Assembly (NCBI GenBank): GCA_014379795.1
Contig: JACMLC010000663.1
Coordinates: forward strand, 1 to 8,578
Length of the DNA: 8,578 nt
Direction: 5' to 3'
Source: Pyrinomonadaceae bacterium
GTDB lineage: Bacteria; Acidobacteriota; Blastocatellia; Pyrinomonadales; Pyrinomonadaceae
Positions 1 to 6,717 of this stretch are shown in pieces (position 1 is the first letter of the stretch; each line of letters starts with the position of its first letter). The notes below the pieces were generated by a model. That model was not told where the DNA came from, did not search any database, and saw nothing but the letters and a program-made list of their open reading frames with translations. Both the position numbers and the translations under genes were made by a program.

Positions 1-249
1 ATCAGATTTCTCACCGAACCTAACGATATTGTCCTTGATATTTTCGCAGGGTCAAATACTACCGGCTATGTGGCTGAAAATGAAGGGCGACGTTGGTTAG
101 CTTTTGAGGAGCACCTTGATTATTTAGCAGCATCGTCATTTCGTTTTCTATCTAAGGATAAAAGTAAAGAAGAAATGACAGCCATTTATGATCGAATAAG
201 TGTAGGACAGATGATTGACTTTAGCTTGAGCAAAGAAAAAGAGACATAA
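1..249 (+). CDS. DNA N6-adenine/N4-cytosine methyltransferase, C-terminal fragment
   Basis: Open from the first base to a TAA at 247-249, giving the last 82 residues of a longer protein whose start lies left of the window. Residues 9-22 read DIVLDIFAGSNTTG, the AdoMet-binding motif I of the N6_N4_Mtase family (usual form DPFAGSGTTG), followed by the typical GRRWLAFE stretch, whose acidic residue binds the AdoMet ribose in this family. Motif I lying this close to the C-terminus implies that the catalytic DPPY/DPPF motif precedes it, which is the beta-class arrangement of restriction-modification or solitary methylases. It would transfer a methyl group from AdoMet to adenine or cytosine in a specific DNA site. 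Base composition is about 38% GC, far below the downstream genes, suggesting transfer. Target site and any partner nuclease cannot be seen. The family is firm; the exact type (II, III or orphan) is not. Confidence 0.88.
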   Translation: MRFLTEPNDIVLDIFAGSNTTGYVAENEGRRWLAFEEHLDYLAASSFRFLSKDKSKEEMTAIYDRISVGQMIDFSLSKEKET

Positions 250-270
250 CTCGCTGCTTTCTTGCCCACG

Positions 271-299
271 TTGACAAATTATACTTGAGAGACCAAAAT
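271..299 (+). promoter_or_regulatory. Candidate sigma-70 promoter upstream of tssK
   Basis: A perfect -35 hexamer TTGACA at 271-276 is followed, after 17 bases, by CAAAAT at 294-299, which matches 4 of 6 bases of TATAAT. It lies after the methyltransferase stop and about 200 bases before tssK. It is the best promoter-like pair in this spacer and could start the T6SS transcript. No sigma-54 type -24/-12 pair was seen. The match was made by eye and the region is AT-rich, so chance is possible. Confidence 0.35.
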
Positions 300-488
300 C
301 TTGAAGCTTCGGGTTCAAGGGACGATATAATGTGCCGCAGCAGCGGCAGGGTCGGTGCGCTCTGGTTTGCCCGACAGCGTTACTCCTCTGAAAATGTTCC
401 CGCCCGCGCCGAGGTAAGTTATGAGGCGGCCATCCGTTCCGGCAAGCCTTTTGCCATCAGCTATGATTTCGAGATTGACGGGAGATGA
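285..488 (+). CDS. Doubtful small ORF before tssK, unknown product
   Basis: A 67-codon frame begins at a TTG and stops at 486-488, 10 bases before the tssK ATG, so translational coupling would be possible. I recognise no family, signal peptide or membrane segment. The C-terminal half (ending ISYDFEIDGR) has GC-rich third positions like the neighbouring genes, while the first codons lie in AT-rich DNA at the compositional seam. It could be a real small gene, the tail of a decayed gene whose front was lost at the junction, or a chance frame. No Shine-Dalgarno stands before the TTG, and an opposite-strand frame (315-515) covers the same DNA, so coding status is weak. If it is not a gene, this is simply a 249-base spacer with the candidate promoter. 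Confidence 0.25.
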   Translation: MRDQNLEASGSRDDIMCRSSGRVGALWFARQRYSSENVPARAEVSYEAAIRSGKPFAISYDFEIDGR

Positions 489-498
489 TCGGTAACCT

Positions 499-1851
499 AT
501 GACCCGGTATCGCAAGATTGTCTGGAATGAAGGGATGCTGTTGACCCCACATCATTTCCAGCAGTGGGACAATTACTACGAAGACCTCGTCAGTTCACGT
601 CTGGCTTCCGTTATGCCCTACGAGTGGGGCATCCTTGAATTACAGGTCAACCGCGAGGCCGTCGCCAACGGCCAGTTTCAGATCGTGCTCTGTCGCGGCA
701 TCATGCCCGACGGGTTGTTGCTCAACATCCCGCAGACGGACATGGCTCCTGACCCGCGCCCCATCGAAGACCATTTTCACCCGGAGGCCGAACGCCTCGA
801 AGTCCACTTAGCGATTCCGGTCAAGCGCGTCGGCGCGGCGAATTTTCAAGCGAACGGCGGCGCGCCCGATCAGATGGTGCGCTTTCAGCAGGACGGCGGC
901 CTCGTCCCCGATGAGACGACGGGCGAGAACGAACAGCCGCTCTCGTTTGCGCGCAGCAACCTGCGCATCCTGTTCGCGGACGAATTGAGAGACGGCTACA
1001 GCTCAATCAAGATCGCAGAGGTCGAGCGCACCGCGACGGGACAGTTGACGCTCTCGGAAAATTATATTCCGCCCGCGCTCTCGACGACGGCCTCGCCGTG
1101 GCTCGTCAACATGCTGCGCCAACTGGTCGAGATATTGATTACCAAAAGCAGCTCGCTCGGCGAGCAAAGGCGGCAACGCTCTGCCTCGCTCGCGGATTTC
1201 ACGACTTCAGAAGTCGCAGTCTTCTGGCTGCTGCATACGGTCAACTCTTCGATTCCGGGACTGGCGCATTTGTTTCGCACGCCGCTCGTGCATCCGGAGC
1301 GACTGTATTTCGAGATGGCAGAGCTGTGCGGGCGTTTGATGACCTTTACCACCGATTATCATCCGAAGGACATCGTGCGCTACGAGCATCAGGATTTGTA
1401 TTTCACTTTCAGCCAGCTTTCCGCGCTGATTCGTGAATTGCTCGAAACCGTGATTCCGACCCGTTGCGTGCCGATTCCTTTGGAGAAGACGCGCGAATCG
1501 CTGTATGTCGGGCGTGTGCAGGACGAGCGGCTGTTACAGGAAGCAGGGTTCTATCTGGGAGTGCGTGCGCAAGTGCCTGAGAGCCGCCTGATCGAAGGCG
1601 TGCCGCGCGTCGTCAAGATCGCTTCGCGCGATGTGATTGATGCTGTCATTGGCTCGGCCTTGCCGGGAGTGACCCTGACGCATGCTTCGCCGCCGCCCGC
1701 GCCAATCCCGACGCGCGTCGGCTTTCACTATTTCATGCTCGATACGATTGGCCCATACTGGGAAGGCATTCGCGGCTCAAAGACCATCGCCGTCTATGTG
1801 CCCGACGAAATCCCGGACGAGATTTTAGAGATGTACGCGGTCAAACCCTAA
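499..1851 (+). CDS. tssK: Type VI secretion system baseplate protein TssK
   Basis: 450 residues, the usual TssK length (about 445). The N-terminus (residues 5-22, KIVWNEGMLLTPHHFQQW) is the hallmark TssK/VasE/ImpJ opening. The C-terminal 45 residues (from RVGFHYFML, with GPYWEGIRGSKTIAVYVP inside) match the end of the family. TssK is cytoplasmic: trimers attach to the TssF/TssG/TssE wedge through the N-terminal shell domain and to TssL/TssM through the C-terminal domain, so they dock the baseplate on the membrane complex. The ATG at 499 is supported by the conserved motif starting at residue 5. Its Shine-Dalgarno is poor: GGGAG at 480-484 sits 14 bases upstream, overlapping the end of the doubtful small ORF, and GGTAA at 491-495 is closer but weak. 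tssL follows after an 81-base spacer filled by a hairpin repeat. Confidence 0.96.
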   Translation: MTRYRKIVWNEGMLLTPHHFQQWDNYYEDLVSSRLASVMPYEWGILELQVNREAVANGQFQIVLCRGIMPDGLLLNIPQTDMAPDPRPIEDHFHPEAERLEVHLAIPVKRVGAANFQANGGAPDQMVRFQQDGGLVPDETTGENEQPLSFARSNLRILFADELRDGYSSIKIAEVERTATGQLTLSENYIPPALSTTASPWLVNMLRQLVEILITKSSSLGEQRRQRSASLADFTTSEVAVFWLLHTVNSSIPGLAHLFRTPLVHPERLYFEMAELCGRLMTFTTDYHPKDIVRYEHQDLYFTFSQLSALIRELLETVIPTRCVPIPLEKTRESLYVGRVQDERLLQEAGFYLGVRAQVPESRLIEGVPRVVKIASRDVIDAVIGSALPGVTLTHASPPPAPIPTRVGFHYFMLDTIGPYWEGIRGSKTIAVYVPDEIPDEILEMYAVKP

Positions 1852-1855
1852 AGGC

Positions 1856-1927
1856 AGTGATAAGTGATGAGTGATAAGAAATAACAATCTTCTTATCTCA
1901 TCACTTATCACTTATCACTTATCACTT
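1856..1927. repeat. Hairpin of 7-base tandem units between tssK and tssL
   Basis: The left arm 1856-1871 pairs perfectly with 1897-1912 (16 bp). After a two-base bulge (TG, 1872-1873), 1874-1880 pairs with 1890-1896 (7 bp). The loop is nine bases, 1881-1889. The right side is also a tandem array: unit TCACTTA three times plus a six-base remainder at 1901-1927, so the right arm is about two units longer than the left. It begins five bases after the tssK stop and ends six bases before the tssL ATG. There is no T-run after the stem, so it is not a typical intrinsic terminator. Heptamer tandem repeats are known from cyanobacterial intergenic DNA (STRR sequences) and this resembles them in kind; its role is unknown. 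Confidence 0.9.
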
Positions 1928-1932
1928 GAATT

Positions 1933-2649
1933 ATGAGCGCTACAGCAGACCGTAGAGCCGCCGCGATGAGCCGCCGCGCCGCAAGGGGCGGCAGCGATTT
2001 TGTGAGTCTCGCTTCGCCGGTGTTAGAGCTGGTGATGAAAGTGCAGGCGGGCATCGTCGCGCCGTCGAATGAGCTACGCCCGCAGGTGGCGGGGCTGCTG
2101 GTTGAGATGGAAGAGCGCGCGGGCAAGCTTCGCCTGAGCGAGCGGCAAACCAACACTGTCAAGTTTGCGCTCGCGGCTTTTATGGACGAGACGGTGCTGA
2201 CGAATGACTTTCCGTTGCGCGAGGAATGGGAAAAATTCCCGCTCCAGCTTGAATACTTCGGAGAGCATCTGGCGGGCGTCAAATTCTTTGAGCGGCTGGA
2301 CCAACTGCTCCTCGCAATTGAGACGGAAGCCGATGTGGTCGAAGTCTATTATATCTGCATGCTCTTGGGCTTTAAGGGCAAATATAAGATTTATCTGGAA
2401 GACCAGTTGAAGGGCGTGATTGAAAACACAGCCGACCGCCTGCGCCAAGTCGGGCGTCTACAGGAGGGCGAGCTGTCGCCGCACTGGCGCGTGACGGATC
2501 AGCCGGAGCCGCCGCGCGATAAAGGGCTGCCGCTCTGGGCCTGGATCAGCGCGGGCGCAGGAGCATTTCTCGCGCTCATCATTTACGTGACGCTCAATTT
2601 CGTGCTGACGAAGAATTTGAATGAAGCGATAGACCAGTTGTTAAGATAA
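1933..2649 (+). CDS. tssL: Type VI secretion system inner-membrane protein TssL (DotU/IcmH family)
   Basis: 238 residues. The DotU domain spans roughly 22-185: it opens with SDFVSLASPVLELVMKVQAG, carries FALAAFMDETVL (about 78-89) and the family signature LLGFKGKYKIY (144-154). One C-terminal membrane helix lies at about 200-226, and only about 12 residues follow it. This is the plain tail-anchored TssL, with a cytoplasmic hook-shaped domain and no fused OmpA/peptidoglycan-binding domain. TssL dimerises, binds TssM and contacts TssK. The first ATG (1933) has no Shine-Dalgarno because the hairpin repeat ends just before it. An in-frame ATG at 1966 (residue 12) is an alternative and would remove a short basic extension without touching the domain, so the true start is uncertain. 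The stop overlaps the left edge of the second hairpin. Confidence 0.95.
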   Translation: MSATADRRAAAMSRRAARGGSDFVSLASPVLELVMKVQAGIVAPSNELRPQVAGLLVEMEERAGKLRLSERQTNTVKFALAAFMDETVLTNDFPLREEWEKFPLQLEYFGEHLAGVKFFERLDQLLLAIETEADVVEVYYICMLLGFKGKYKIYLEDQLKGVIENTADRLRQVGRLQEGELSPHWRVTDQPEPPRDKGLPLWAWISAGAGAFLALIIYVTLNFVLTKNLNEAIDQLLR

Positions 2650-2748
2650 AGGGGGAATAGGGTAAAAGGGAAATAGGAAGAAAAGAACGCGGTGTGTGCT
2701 TCCTATTTCCCTATTTCCCTATTTTCCTTTTACCCTATTTCCCCCTTT
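2648..2748. repeat. Hairpin of 8-base tandem units after tssL
   Basis: The outer arm 2648-2669 pairs with 2726-2748 with one bulged base. The inner arm 2670-2680 pairs perfectly with 2699-2709 (11 bp). The loop is 18 bases, 2681-2698. The right side carries an unpaired 16-base insert at 2710-2725, which is two further copies of the unit CCTATTTC (second ending in T). The left arm is almost all purine and the right arm almost all pyrimidine. It overlaps the tssL stop codon (TAA at 2647-2649). A G/C-rich stem base followed by TTTCTT gives it a partly terminator-like look, but the loop is large. The sequence is unrelated to the repeat before tssL, yet the design is the same. Confidence 0.88.
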
Positions 2749-3042
2749 CTTGTAATTTGCGTTGTCTTGAATGCTTGACAGGCAAACAGTGTGTGCGATA
2801 CACATGCAAGGCAATCTGAGCTTCTAAAAAAATCCCGGCTGTTTTTTGGCCAGAGACACGTTAGCAAAGACTTTTGATAATCAGGCGGTCACAGCTTTCG
2901 CAAGGAGAGAAGGTCAGGAACTCGCAATCGGCTTCGTCTCATCAGAAGCCGGGCTTCGGAAGCCCCGCGCAAGGCAATCTATTGCAGTCTGTTCCTTTGT
3001 CATTAAAGAATATCTGCTGGTTCTTGCTTTCACCAGACACCC
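2749..3042 (+). other. Long spacer / possible leader before tssM
   Basis: Together with the hairpin, this makes 407 bases between tssL and tssM. It holds a candidate promoter near its left end (2775-2802) and a short dyad. A 78-codon frame from a TTG at 2846 runs through it and overlaps tssM (to 3082), but it has no Shine-Dalgarno and no recognisable family, so I do not call it. Nothing else identifiable was seen: no tRNA, no riboswitch I recognise, no insertion-sequence ends. Confidence 0.5.
2775..2802 (+). promoter_or_regulatory. Candidate promoter with dyad upstream of tssM
   Basis: A perfect -35 TTGACA lies at 2775-2780. With 16 bases spacing, GATACA at 2797-2802 is a weak -10 (3 of 6). 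The dyad TGTGT-N5-ACACA (2790-2794 and 2800-2804) overlaps the -10 position and could be a small operator. It sits just past the hairpin that may end the tssL transcript, about 250 bases before tssM. This is an eye match only. Confidence 0.3.
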
Positions 3043-3047
3043 AGAGG
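3043..3047 (+). promoter_or_regulatory. Ribosome-binding site of tssM
   Basis: AGAGG ends nine bases before the ATG at 3057, good Shine-Dalgarno spacing. It supports that start over the out-of-frame GTG at 3050. Confidence 0.65.
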
Positions 3048-3056
3048 CGGTGAGTA

Positions 3057-6000
3057 ATGTCCGGGCACGGCGACCAACTTAAATATGCTTTAGGCATCTC
3101 GTCCCTCGTTACCTTCTACGGGATTGCCAGCCTTATCGTGTTTTATCTGGGGCCGCAGTTCGGCTTCGGGCTTACTTACCAGATCGTTCTCGTCGCGCTG
3201 ATTCTCTTAACTTTACCGTTCGCGCTGGTCATTAACTCTGTCCGTAAGCGGCGCGCGCGCAAACGCGAGGCCGCCGCCGCCGGAGCGGAAGATGCCGCCG
3301 GTGAGGACGGGAAGAAGGGCAAAGCTTCTTCGGCTCCGTCGCGTGCGTTTGAGGAATTGTCGCGCGGCGCGGAAGAGGCCGTGCAGTGGCTCAGAAGCAC
3401 GCAGCTCGGCGCGCAGAAATCCGGCGATGCTGTTTACGCCCTGCCGTGGTATGTGACCGCAGGGCCGCTCAAGAGCGGCAAGACTTCGCTGCTGCTCTCA
3501 TCCGGCCTTGATTTTCAGACGCTGCCGAGCCAGCGGCGCGCAGAATCTACCATCGTGCGCCCGACGCGCAACTGCGAATGGCGCGTGACGGATGTCGCGC
3601 TGCTTCTGGATACAGCGGGGCGTTATCAAAACGACAGCCCCGACCGAGACGAATGGGCTGCGCTGTCTGAAACCCTGCGCAAGTATCGCGGGGAGCGCCC
3701 CGTTGACGGGTTTCTCTTAGCCGTCAGCGCGTCGGGTGTGCTGCGCCTGAGCGAGACGGACATCGAGCAGCAGGCGAAAATCCTGCGCGCTCGGCTCGAT
3801 GACGTGATGCAGCGCGTCAAGAATCGCTTTCCGGTTTATCTTATCTTTACCAACGCGGATACCATCGAAGGTTTCGGGAATTTCTTTGACGCCTCGCGGC
3901 GCGAAGGCAAAGCGGAAGTGTGGGGCGCGACCATTCCGCTCGAAAAGAGCGTCAACGCGCACGCGATGTTCGATGCGGAGTTTGATTTGCTCTACGGCTC
4001 GCTGGTGCGTCACCGCTTCCTGCGTCTCGCCGTCCCCGCCAAGCCCGCACAGAAGCTGCGCGTTTTTAGCTTTCCGTCTCGCTTCAGCGAAGCGCGCCGC
4101 AAGCTCGGCCTTTTTACCTCCGTCCTCTTTCGTCCCAACCCTTTCAGCGAAAGCCCCTTGCTGCGCGGCTTCTACTTTACGGCGACCCTGACAGACGGCG
4201 CGGACGGCGGCGGCAGGGAGCGCGAGGTCGCTCCCGTTGACGGCATGACGACGACGGCGATGGACAGAGAAGAGCCGGTCGCGGAAGTCCTGCGCCCGGT
4301 CGGGCAAGGGTATTTCACAGAGAGATTTTTTAAAGAGGTCGTGCTGCGCGACAAAGACCTCGCGGCTTCGTTTCAGGCTTTGAAGAAACGCCCGACGCGC
4401 TGGCGCGACATCCTGCTCATCGCCGGAGGCGTCCTGCTGTTTTTGTTTCTGGTCGGAGCGATGATTTCATTCTTCGCTAACCGGCGGCTGCTCGAAGAGG
4501 GCGTGATGAGCGGCGGGCGCGTGCTTGAGATTGTCAATCAGGATCAAGGCAAGGATGTGCTCAAGAAAGAGCCTGCGGCGGCGCGCGTCGAGATTGAATC
4601 CGCGGACGACTTGCGCGAACTGCTGGCGCGGCTCGACCAGCACGATCAGGTAAGGCCGCCGCTCTACATGCGGTTCGGGATGTATTCGGGTAATCGCCTG
4701 AACGAGCAACTGCGCCCGCTCTACTTTGACATTATCGAGCAGCGTTTTAAGAAGCCCGTCGTGCGCGCGATTGAAAGCGACCTGCGCGCCTTCGCTGCCG
4801 GAAATCCGGTCATGCCTCCGCCTGTTTCGACCAGCTCATCTTCATCAACGGACGCGCAAACGGCTGCGCCCACAAAGGAAGAGATTCTAGGGCGGCATTA
4901 TGATTTGCTGAAAGCTTACCTGATGCTTTCGAGCGATCACATAGAAAACATCGAGCCGACGTTTCTTGCCAACCAGTTGCGCGATTACTGGAAAAAGTAT
5001 GCGCCGGAAGACATGGAACTGCTCTCGCACCAGCAACTCGATTTCTGGGCTAAACAGGCCAACCGCAACGACTTTCCGCACATAAGGGTTGACCCGCAGC
5101 TTGTCTCTCAAGCCCGTCTCAAGTTGCAGGAATATCCTGCGGTCAATCGTTTCTATAAACGCATCACGACCGAGATCAACACCAAAGTTAATCCTATAAA
5201 TCTGGAAACGATTCTCGCGGGGCGCGGCGGCGGCGTGCTCAATAGCACCTACACAGTGCCGGGAAGTTTTACCATCGAAGGCTACAGAGATCATGTCAAG
5301 CAGGCGATTGAGACCGCCAATGAAGAGATCAGCAAAGACGATTGGGTGATGGGCGCGGCGGCGGCGAGCGCGGCCACGCAGGGCGACGAGATAGGCAAGC
5401 TGCAAGCGATGTATTTCCGCGAGTACACAGACCAGTGGCGCAAGTTTGTGCGCGGCATGAGCGTGCGCGATTTCGCAGCGAAAGAAGATGCCGTAGATGG
5501 CTTAAAATCTCTCTCGTCCACTGACTCACCCCTTGAGCGCGTGATGCAGGAAGTCGCGCGCAATACCAATCTCTCTGCGAAGCCCGAAGAGCAAGGCTGG
5601 TGGGCTTGGATTAAGAGCTGGTTCGTGAGTCCCGAAGACACAGCGACGGGCGGCAACACGGAAGTCGAAAAAGAGTTTCGCCCGCTCTTCCAGTTCGCGC
5701 AGACCGAGAAGGGCAAGACGGATTCCGCGCCCATCTCGCAATACCGCGCAGAACTGCGCCGCGTGCTTGACCCGCTCGAAACTCTTTCGGCAGAGCAACT
5801 GGCGCAGACGCAGAAGGCTCTGGCCTCCGGCAAGGATGAGATCGGATTGCAGAAAGCCGAGCAGAACGTCTCGCGCATGCTCGACCCATTCAAGACGGCT
5901 GCGGCGGCTGATGTCGCCGGGCTGCTCAAACAGCCGCTCGATAATTTGCGCGTGCTGGTTTACGGCAAGGGTTACAAGGAGATTGAAAAGACGTGGCGCG

Positions 6001-6662
6001 AGCAGGTGTATCCGAAAGCGCACGCGCTCGAATCCGGCTTCCCGTTCACGGACACCGGCGAATCCAGCGTCACAGACCTCGCGCGGTTCCTGAACCCGAG
6101 CAACGGGCAGTTCTCCGTCTTCTTTAACGAGCGGCTCTCCGCTTCGTTTGAAGACGCACAGGGACAATGGAAGCTCAAAGAGTCGAGCGTCTTTAAGTTC
6201 TCAGATGATTTCATCAAGTACCTGAACAGCGCGCGTAAATTGCGCGAGGCGATGTTCCCCAATAACGGGCAGCAGCCGGAGGTGAGCTATGACATCACGC
6301 TGCAAGCCGTGAAGGATACGGACATCACGCTTGAGATTGACGGCACGCGGGTCGAGACGCGCGGCGCTTCTCCGGCGTCCGCTAAGTTCATCTGGCCTGC
6401 GCGCTCAGGCGCGTCCGGCGTGCGGATGACAGTCCTACCGAGCGGCGGCGAGCCGGCGGAGAAATCTTTCCCCGGCGAATGGGGCTTGTTCAAGATGTTC
6501 AATGCGGGCGGAGCCAGCAAGACGGGCGATAACCAGTATACGCTGCAATTCAACATCGGCGGCGTCCCGGTCAAAGCGACGCTCAGGCCGTCCAGCGCAA
6601 ATAGCCCGTTCGAGCGCAGTCTCTTTACCAACTTACGTGCGCCCGCGAATTTAGAAAAGTAG
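3057..6662 (+). CDS. tssM: Type VI secretion system inner-membrane protein TssM (IcmF family)
   Basis: 1201 residues, within the family's usual 1100-1300. Membrane helices lie at about 12-33, 40-60 and 452-473. Between the second and third is the cytoplasmic NTPase-like domain: Walker A GPLKSGKT (136-143), Walker B-like LLLDTAGRY (182-190), then RDEW and the conserved RPVDGFLLAVSASGVL stretch, and FTNAD (264-268) at the G4-like TKxD position. The Walker A lysine and threonine are intact, so nucleotide binding is plausible. Residues 62-95 form a charged, low-complexity linker. The rest is periplasmic: the IcmF-related helical region with YFREYTDQW (786-794), a Ser-rich linker at about 586-605, and the C-terminal beta domain (about 1075-1190) with FPGEWGLFKMF. 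TssM spans the periplasm, binds TssL and TssK, and in classical systems its C-terminal domain binds the lipoprotein TssJ. It is preceded by a 407-base spacer, so it may have its own promoter. Confidence 0.97.
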   Translation: MSGHGDQLKYALGISSLVTFYGIASLIVFYLGPQFGFGLTYQIVLVALILLTLPFALVINSVRKRRARKREAAAAGAEDAAGEDGKKGKASSAPSRAFEELSRGAEEAVQWLRSTQLGAQKSGDAVYALPWYVTAGPLKSGKTSLLLSSGLDFQTLPSQRRAESTIVRPTRNCEWRVTDVALLLDTAGRYQNDSPDRDEWAALSETLRKYRGERPVDGFLLAVSASGVLRLSETDIEQQAKILRARLDDVMQRVKNRFPVYLIFTNADTIEGFGNFFDASRREGKAEVWGATIPLEKSVNAHAMFDAEFDLLYGSLVRHRFLRLAVPAKPAQKLRVFSFPSRFSEARRKLGLFTSVLFRPNPFSESPLLRGFYFTATLTDGADGGGREREVAPVDGMTTTAMDREEPVAEVLRPVGQGYFTERFFKEVVLRDKDLAASFQALKKRPTRWRDILLIAGGVLLFLFLVGAMISFFANRRLLEEGVMSGGRVLEIVNQDQGKDVLKKEPAAARVEIESADDLRELLARLDQHDQVRPPLYMRFGMYSGNRLNEQLRPLYFDIIEQRFKKPVVRAIESDLRAFAAGNPVMPPPVSTSSSSSTDAQTAAPTKEEILGRHYDLLKAYLMLSSDHIENIEPTFLANQLRDYWKKYAPEDMELLSHQQLDFWAKQANRNDFPHIRVDPQLVSQARLKLQEYPAVNRFYKRITTEINTKVNPINLETILAGRGGGVLNSTYTVPGSFTIEGYRDHVKQAIETANEEISKDDWVMGAAAASAATQGDEIGKLQAMYFREYTDQWRKFVRGMSVRDFAAKEDAVDGLKSLSSTDSPLERVMQEVARNTNLSAKPEEQGWWAWIKSWFVSPEDTATGGNTEVEKEFRPLFQFAQTEKGKTDSAPISQYRAELRRVLDPLETLSAEQLAQTQKALASGKDEIGLQKAEQNVSRMLDPFKTAAAADVAGLLKQPLDNLRVLVYGKGYKEIEKTWREQVYPKAHALESGFPFTDTGESSVTDLARFLNPSNGQFSVFFNERLSASFEDAQGQWKLKESSVFKFSDDFIKYLNSARKLREAMFPNNGQQPEVSYDITLQAVKDTDITLEIDGTRVETRGASPASAKFIWPARSGASGVRMTVLPSGGEPAEKSFPGEWGLFKMFNAGGASKTGDNQYTLQFNIGGVPVKATLRPSSANSPFERSLFTNLRAPANLEK

Positions 6663-6700
6663 TTTGGCACTTTTGAAGCCTGCATTCCGCGTTATGGAAT

Positions 6701-6708
6701 AGAGGGAG
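6701..6708 (+). promoter_or_regulatory. Ribosome-binding site of tagJ
   Basis: AGAGGGAG ends nine bases before the ATG at 6718, a strong Shine-Dalgarno that fixes this start. The 55-base tssM-tagJ spacer also has a small dyad, ATTCC-N7-GGAAT (6684-6700), of unknown meaning. Confidence 0.75.
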
Positions 6709-6717
6709 ACTCCGAAG

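Noticed and set aside
230..265. Stem-loop over the methyltransferase stop as an intrinsic terminator
   Set aside because: Only about eight pairs with a bulge and no T-run after it.
315..515. 66-codon minus-strand frame before tssK
   Set aside because: No family recognised, crosses into the tssK start, no ribosome-binding site evident; kept only as a reason for caution about the plus-strand small ORF.
1898..1927. Tandem CTTATCA units as a CRISPR array
   Set aside because: Units are 7 bases with no spacers between them.
2846..3082. 78-codon frame from a TTG before tssM
   Set aside because: No ribosome-binding site, no family likeness, and it overlaps the well-supported tssM start.
3717..4307. 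196-codon minus-strand frame inside tssM
   Set aside because: Opposite-strand shadow of a strongly supported gene in GC-rich DNA; composition is Arg/Ala-heavy and no family is recognisable.
5291..6167. Two overlapping minus-strand frames of 212 and 213 codons inside tssM
   Set aside because: They overlap each other and conserved TssM sequence; long antisense frames are expected from the codon bias here.
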